Positions 59,998 through 64,000 of a DNA stretch of 64,000 nt are shown here, piece by piece. Under the pieces are notes generated by a model. It was not told the origin of the DNA. It saw only the letters and a list, made by a program, of their open reading frames with translations, and made no database searches. The position numbers were made by a program, and so were the translations under genes. This stretch comes from Kitasatospora sp. DSM 101779 (lineage in GTDB: Bacteria > Actinomycetota > Actinomycetes > Streptomycetales > Streptomycetaceae): contig NZ_JAHTIK010000001.1 in assembly GCF_025655475.1 (NCBI RefSeq), positions 8,124,606-8,188,605 on the forward strand, in the 5' to 3' direction. Position 1 is the stretch's first letter. Every line of letters starts with the position of its first letter.

Positions 59998-61976
59998 TGG
60001 CCGGCCTCCGCTGGTTCGGGCGTCGCGGGGCGGGCAGGTAGTGCCGCTGGTTTCCCCGGCACCGGTTCTGGCATCGGCGCCGGGCCGGGCGCGGCGGTGA
60101 GCCGGACGAGGGCCGCGCGCACCTCGTCGGGATCGGTGAGGTGACTGATGTCCGTCACCTCACGGGGTTCGAGCGCCGGTACGGGCACCTGCCTGACCAG
60201 CGGGTGCTGTGGCCGGTGGTCGCGCTCCCCGGCGCCCAGCAGGTCCTCGACCAGCTTCTCGCCGGGCCGCAGCCCGGTGAACACGATCTCGACCCGGTGC
60301 GACGCCGTGGCCGCCATTCGGCGCGCGAGGTCGGCGATGCGGACCTGCTCGCCCATGTCCAAGACCAGCACCTCGCCGCTGTGCCCCACGGTCACTGCCT
60401 GCAGGACCAGCTGAACGGCCTCGGTGGCCGTCATGAAGTACCGGGCGACCTGCGGATGCGTCACGGTGACCGGGCCGCCCGCCGCGATCTGCGCGGACAG
60501 CGAGTCGAGCAGGGAGCCGCGGCTGCCCAGCACGTTGCCGAATCTGACCGACACCCAGGTTCCCGGAGCCTGATCGGCCATGTGCGCGGTCAACCGCTCC
60601 GTGATCCGCTTCGAGGTGCCGAGCACGCTCACCGGGTCGGCGGCCTTGTCGGTGGAGATGTTCACGAAGGACTGCACACCGCAGGCGGCCGCCGCTCGCA
60701 ACACGTTCAGCGTGCCGGCCACATTCGTCTTCAGCGCCTCCGACGGGTACCGCTCCAAGAGGGGGAGATGCTTGACCGCTGCGGCGTGGAACACGATCTC
60801 CGGCCGGGCCTGCGCGAACACCTCGTTGATCCGGGCCGTGTCTCTGATGTCGGCCAGCACGGTCTCGTCGGAATCGAGCAGCGCACGGCCGTGCAGCGCG
60901 AGCTGGATCGCGTGCAGGGCGGATTCGTCCCGGTCGAGCATCACCAGTGCCGCGGGGTGCAGCCGGTGCAGCTGACGGCACAGTTCGGAGCCGATCGAAC
61001 CGCCGGCGCCGGTGACCAGGATTCGCCGCCCGGCGAAACGGCTGGCAGCCGCCGTCAGGTCGAGGCGGATCGGCTCGCGTCCCAGCAGGTGGGTGATCCG
61101 CGGGTCGCGGACGCCGTCGATTTTGGCCGAGCCGGAGACCAGCTCGTGCACCGGCGGAATGACCTTGGCCGTCAGCTCGGCTGACTCGGCCAGCGACACC
61201 AGGTCCGCGATCACCCGACCGTCGCCGCGCCCGCCAGCGATCGCGATCACCACGATCTGGGCCCCGGTCTCGGCCGCGACCTCGGCGAGCCGCTCCCGGC
61301 CACCTCGCACCCGGACACCGCAGATCCTCAGCCGGTGCTTGCCCGGGTCGTCGTCCAGCAGGGCAACCGGCTGATACCGCGCGCCGCGCTGGCCGGCCAG
61401 CCGGTGTACCAGCTGGGTGCCCGCACTGCCTGCGCCGAACACGATCACCTTGACCGCAGCCGGTGCCGGCCGTCTCGGCCTGCGCCGGACGGCGGCGACC
61501 GCAGCCCGCGCGGTGATCATCCCCAGGGCGCTGACCATGGCGGTGATCTCCGCCGCGGCCGACTCTCCGCCCATCAGCGGGAGCCGGTCGCTGCCGACGG
61601 TCTCCAGGCACAGCGCGGTCAGCCCGGCGGTGCCCAGCACGGCGCCTAGCTCCGCGCCGCTCTCCAGCTGAAACCGCCCGGAGTACAGGCCGCATACCGC
61701 TCCGGCCAGGACCGCGGCCACGGAGGTGACGAGGCAGGCGAAGACCACAGGACCGCTGACGGCCGACAGGCCGGTACCGCCTTCGCCGTTCGGGCCGACG
61801 ATCAGCAGACTGCACGCCCAGGCGAGTGCGTCGGCGGCGGCCCACGCCACCCGCGCGCGACGGCGAGCGGCAACGTGAGACCGGCCGACGGCGTCGGCAG
61901 GTGGCCGCTCGCGGTCGGTCTGCTCGGCGGCTGCGGCAGGGCGGACCACCGCATGACTGGCACATTCCCCGTGCAA
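59994..61976 (-). CDS. CapD/WbpM-type membrane nucleotide-sugar 4,6-dehydratase
   Basis: 660 residues. Four N-terminal TM helices (for example VFACLVTSVAAVLAGAVCGL), a first Rossmann domain (VIVFGAGSAGTQLVHRLAGQ), then an SDR dehydratase with RRILVTGAGGSIGSELCRQL, FHAAAVKHLPLLERYPSEAL, NISTDKAADPVSVLGTSKR and RFGNVLGSRGSLL. Typical of UDP-GlcNAc 4,6-dehydratases that feed FucNAc, QuiNAc or bacillosamine routes. The start is TTG at 61976 with GGGAG 6 bases upstream; GTG at 61949 is an alternative. An IS5-type element ends only 16 bases upstream, so its native promoter may be displaced. Confidence 0.92.
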   Translation of the reverse strand: MHGECASHAVVRPAAAAEQTDRERPPADAVGRSHVAARRRARVAWAAADALAWACSLLIVGPNGEGGTGLSAVSGPVVFACLVTSVAAVLAGAVCGLYSGRFQLESGAELGAVLGTAGLTALCLETVGSDRLPLMGGESAAAEITAMVSALGMITARAAVAAVRRRPRRPAPAAVKVIVFGAGSAGTQLVHRLAGQRGARYQPVALLDDDPGKHRLRICGVRVRGGRERLAEVAAETGAQIVVIAIAGGRGDGRVIADLVSLAESAELTAKVIPPVHELVSGSAKIDGVRDPRITHLLGREPIRLDLTAAASRFAGRRILVTGAGGSIGSELCRQLHRLHPAALVMLDRDESALHAIQLALHGRALLDSDETVLADIRDTARINEVFAQARPEIVFHAAAVKHLPLLERYPSEALKTNVAGTLNVLRAAAACGVQSFVNISTDKAADPVSVLGTSKRITERLTAHMADQAPGTWVSVRFGNVLGSRGSLLDSLSAQIAAGGPVTVTHPQVARYFMTATEAVQLVLQAVTVGHSGEVLVLDMGEQVRIADLARRMAATASHRVEIVFTGLRPGEKLVEDLLGAGERDHRPQHPLVRQVPVPALEPREVTDISHLTDPDEVRAALVRLTAAPGPAPMPEPVPGKPAALPARPATPEPAEAGQ

Positions 61977-61992
61977 CGTGGCTCCCGACTAA

Positions 61993-62846
61993 GAAATCAT
62001 CTCATTTGGTGAGTCTTCGGTGGCAGATGATCGCCGCGGCGATGGTGGCGAAGGCCGCGAAGTGGTCGGCCTCGCGTTCGTAGCGGCGGTGGAGTCTGCG
62101 GAAGCCGCCGAGCCAGGCGACGGTCCGCTCGATGACTCAGCGGTGCCGGCCGAGGCGGCCCGAGGACGCAACGCCGCGACGGGCGATGCGTGTGCGATCT
62201 GCCGTCTCCGCAGGTAGGAGCGGATGAAGCGGTGATCGTAGGCTTTGTCGGCGTGGAGCTTGCCAGGCCTGCGCCGCCGGGGCCCGCGGCGGGAGCCGAT
62301 CGGCGAGATCGCCTCGACGAGCGGGATCCGTGCCTGGCTGTCGTGCAGGTTGGCACCGGAGACCGCAAGGGACGGGGGCAGACCGGTGCGTTCGGTGAGC
62401 ACGTGGATCTCTGACCCGAACCTGCCCGATCGGCAGGATTCGGAGGACCTGTCAGCTCCCCTTTTTGGTGGCGCGCACGTTCACCGAGTCGACCGCGCAC
62501 CGCGCACCTGGACCAGTCCAGTTCGCCCCGGGCGCCGAGTTCGTCCAGGACCAGGCGGTAGAGCTTCGCCCGTACCCGGGCCGCAGTCCATTCGGTGAAC
62601 CGCCGGTGCGCGGTCGGCCCGGACGGTCCGAAACAGGGAGGGAGCTGGGCCTATGTGCACCCCGACGTGGCCACGAACACGATCGTGGCCAGCACCTCAC
62701 GGTCCCCGTGGCGGCGTCGGCCGCCGCCCTGCGGCCGCGCCGGCGCCGCCGGCACCACCCGCTGGAACGGCTCCCACAACTCAGCCGACACCAGGCGCTC
62801 CACAATCGTCACGCGAGCAGCGTATAGGCCCGAATGAGATGACTTC
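61993..62846 (-). mobile_element. Decayed IS5-family element, 854 bp, with TAA target duplications
   Basis: Terminal repeats GAAATCATCTCATT (61993) and, reversed, GAAGTCATCTCATT (ending 62846) match at 13 of 14 positions. TAA flanks both ends (61990-61992 and 62847-62849). Inside, the minus strand carries an IS5-type transposase split over frames: ELDWSRCAVDSVNVRATKKG, then GLPPSLAVSGANLHDSQARI, PLVEAISPIGSRRGPRRRRP, LHADKAYDHRFIRSYLRRR. A stop interrupts the N-terminal part and frameshifts occur near 62430 and 62190. No intact transposase remains, so it could move only with help in trans. Confidence 0.88.
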
Positions 62847-63459
62847 TAATCCGATGCCGATGGCCGGCAGCACGATTCTGATCAGACTCCGTTCGTCCAC
62901 ATCTGCACCCTAGGACGAGAGGTCGATCCGCCTGCCCAGCCCGTTGGGGAGATTCGTGTAGCGACAGCGGAAAATCGCCAAGCGAAGGCGAATTCACATT
63001 CGTAGGGCGATTCAAGCTTTCGGTCAGGTAGTCTCCGGAAGGGATGAGATCGGCCGGCGAAGGCCGGTGCCTCCCTGTGGCCGCACGTCCCCGCGTCCCG
63101 GCCGCAGGCCGGCCGGGGCGAGACCACCCGCTCCCAAATCCCCGCTTTTACAGGTTCGTTCGTGCATGGCGTGTCACTTCCGGAATGCGGTGTCGATCCG
63201 CTTTGATTGCCCACTGGATCCTTCGCCGTGGACCACATGCAGCGGCTGGGCTCCGGGTCGATGCCGCGGGGGCGCCAATCGGTTCGGTGGCGCCGAGCGA
63301 GCCGGGTGTGCGTGGGCCACCGCGCTCCGACCCGGCGAGCAAATCTGAAGGCCGGTTGGGAAGGGATTGCCGCCGGCTCTCCGGAGCAGCACCGGGCCGG
63401 CGTCGTGCTGTACGCCGACTCGTGCAGGTTCCCCACCGTAGAAGACAGGAGACTTCGGG
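62847..63459. other. Non-coding stretch between IS5 element and broken lyase gene
   Basis: About 610 bases. It originally lay directly upstream of the CapD-like gene, so it may contain that operon's promoter, and it should contain the rightward lyase promoter. No ORF with SD or domain evidence. Confidence 0.45.
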
Positions 63460-64000
63460 ATGGACAGACGCAGCTTTCCGGCCGGCAGTGTGAATGCGGC
63501 AGGCCTCACCACCGGTGCGGGGGCCTGGTCTCCGCGGCCGCCCGTCGTGCCGTGAACCCCCGCGAGCGTCAGCGTCAAAGACTCCGGCGCTGTGGGCGAC
63601 GGCGTCGCGGACGACACCGTCGCGATCCAGACCGCGGTGGACCGCGGCGACCCCGTTGTACGGTTACCCGCGAGAACATACAAGATCACGGCTCCTTTCA
63701 GGCTCCGCTCGAGCCTCACCCTGGTCGGCGACGGCATGGCATCCACCGCCATTAACCAGACCGGGGCCGGCGCCCACGGACTGGTCGGCGCGGACGGGAA
63801 TTCGTGGTCGTCCGAGACTTGATGATCTCCAGGCCGAAGGGCACCGCAGCGTCCGACGGCATGCACATCGCCAGCGCCAAGGCCGCCAACATCGGCATGT
63901 TCTATCGGCCCATGTCCAATGTCATGATCCGCCGGTTTCCCGGCTCCGGGTCGGCGGTGCAGGACCCAGTCATGTGCGACCTGACGAACGTCACCGCGAA
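63460..64000 (+). pseudogene. Tat-secreted pectate-lyase-like beta-helix protein, broken and cut by window edge
   Basis: ATG 63460 with AGGAG upstream begins a Tat-type signal (MDRRSFPAGSVNAAGL). A TGA at 63553-63555 interrupts it. The frame then reads VKDSGAVGDGVADDTVAIQT, RLPARTYKITAPFRLRSSLT, LVGDGMASTAINQTGAGAHG, the start of a Pectate_lyase_3/right-handed beta-helix domain. Near 63800 a further frameshift moves the rest to another frame (VVVRDLMISRPKGTAASDGM, FYRPMSNVMIRRFPGSGSAV). Two lesions within 540 bases. It probably once cut or trimmed the uronate-rich polymer of this locus, which is inference. Confidence 0.75.

Overview
This window reads as high-GC actinomycete chromosome, most likely Streptomyces or Kitasatospora. 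GC is very high throughout, GTG and TTG starts are frequent, and many genes overlap by 4 bases (ATGA/GTGA). The gene families fit: SpoIIE-type phosphatase, class F sortase, TetR, Tat-type signals, large secreted subtilase, Pls-like synthetase. No rRNA, tRNA or CRISPR array was seen.

Layout. (1) 1-10248, all leftward: an exopolysaccharide operon with a polyprenyl-phosphate sugar transferase (8719-10248), GDP-mannose/UDP-glucose dehydrogenase, GT4 glycosyltransferase, two Wzz-type chain-length proteins, an AsnB-type amidotransferase and a bi-domain oxidoreductase cut by the window edge. (2) 10249-16260: long non-coding stretches with relics, plus an FMN-binding glutamate-synthase-like protein, a SnoaL-like protein and a YjdM/PhnA zinc-ribbon protein with a palindromic operator. 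(3) 16977-27740: a broken Ser/Thr kinase, a 1359-residue membrane synthetase with the full architecture of epsilon-poly-L-lysine synthase, IS630 debris behind a strong G-quadruplex motif, a class F sortase with a repeat-bearing surface protein, and broken PAP2 and YibE/F genes. (4) 27848-37009: a subtilase and a surface-protein module (seven-bladed propeller, two WxL-like proteins, one DUF916-type partner), then a small partition-like protein. (5) 38754-46230: PAS-GAF-SpoIIE phosphatase, a tetR/aldo-keto reductase/quinone reductase operon with twin operators, a membrane protein and an IS3 fragment. (6) 46231-61976: a second, divergent polysaccharide locus. One leftward operon holds a Wzx-Wzy fusion, GT4, a glucuronyl C5-epimerase-like protein and GT4. 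A rightward pair holds UDP-GlcNAc 2-epimerase and GT4. A second leftward operon holds a CapD/WbpM-type dehydratase, a small phosphosugar transferase, aminotransferase, Gfo/Idh oxidoreductase and a nucleotide-sugar dehydrogenase. (7) 61993-62846: a decayed 854-bp IS5-type element with TAA target duplications, then a broken Tat-secreted pectate-lyase-like gene running off the edge.

How the genes work together. The two polysaccharide loci have separate initiating transferases, so probably two polymers are made, both rich in uronic acids. Locus 1 has a hexose-nucleotide dehydrogenase and an amidotransferase that could amidate the uronate. Locus 2 has the 2-epimerase, dehydrogenase, Gfo/Idh and aminotransferase set expected for a 2,3-diamino uronic acid, plus a polymer-level C5-epimerase. 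The middle 35 kb is accessory DNA with at least ten disrupted genes. Its most striking contents are the Pls-like synthetase, with a lysine-type specificity code by manual alignment, and the WxL/DUF916/propeller surface module.
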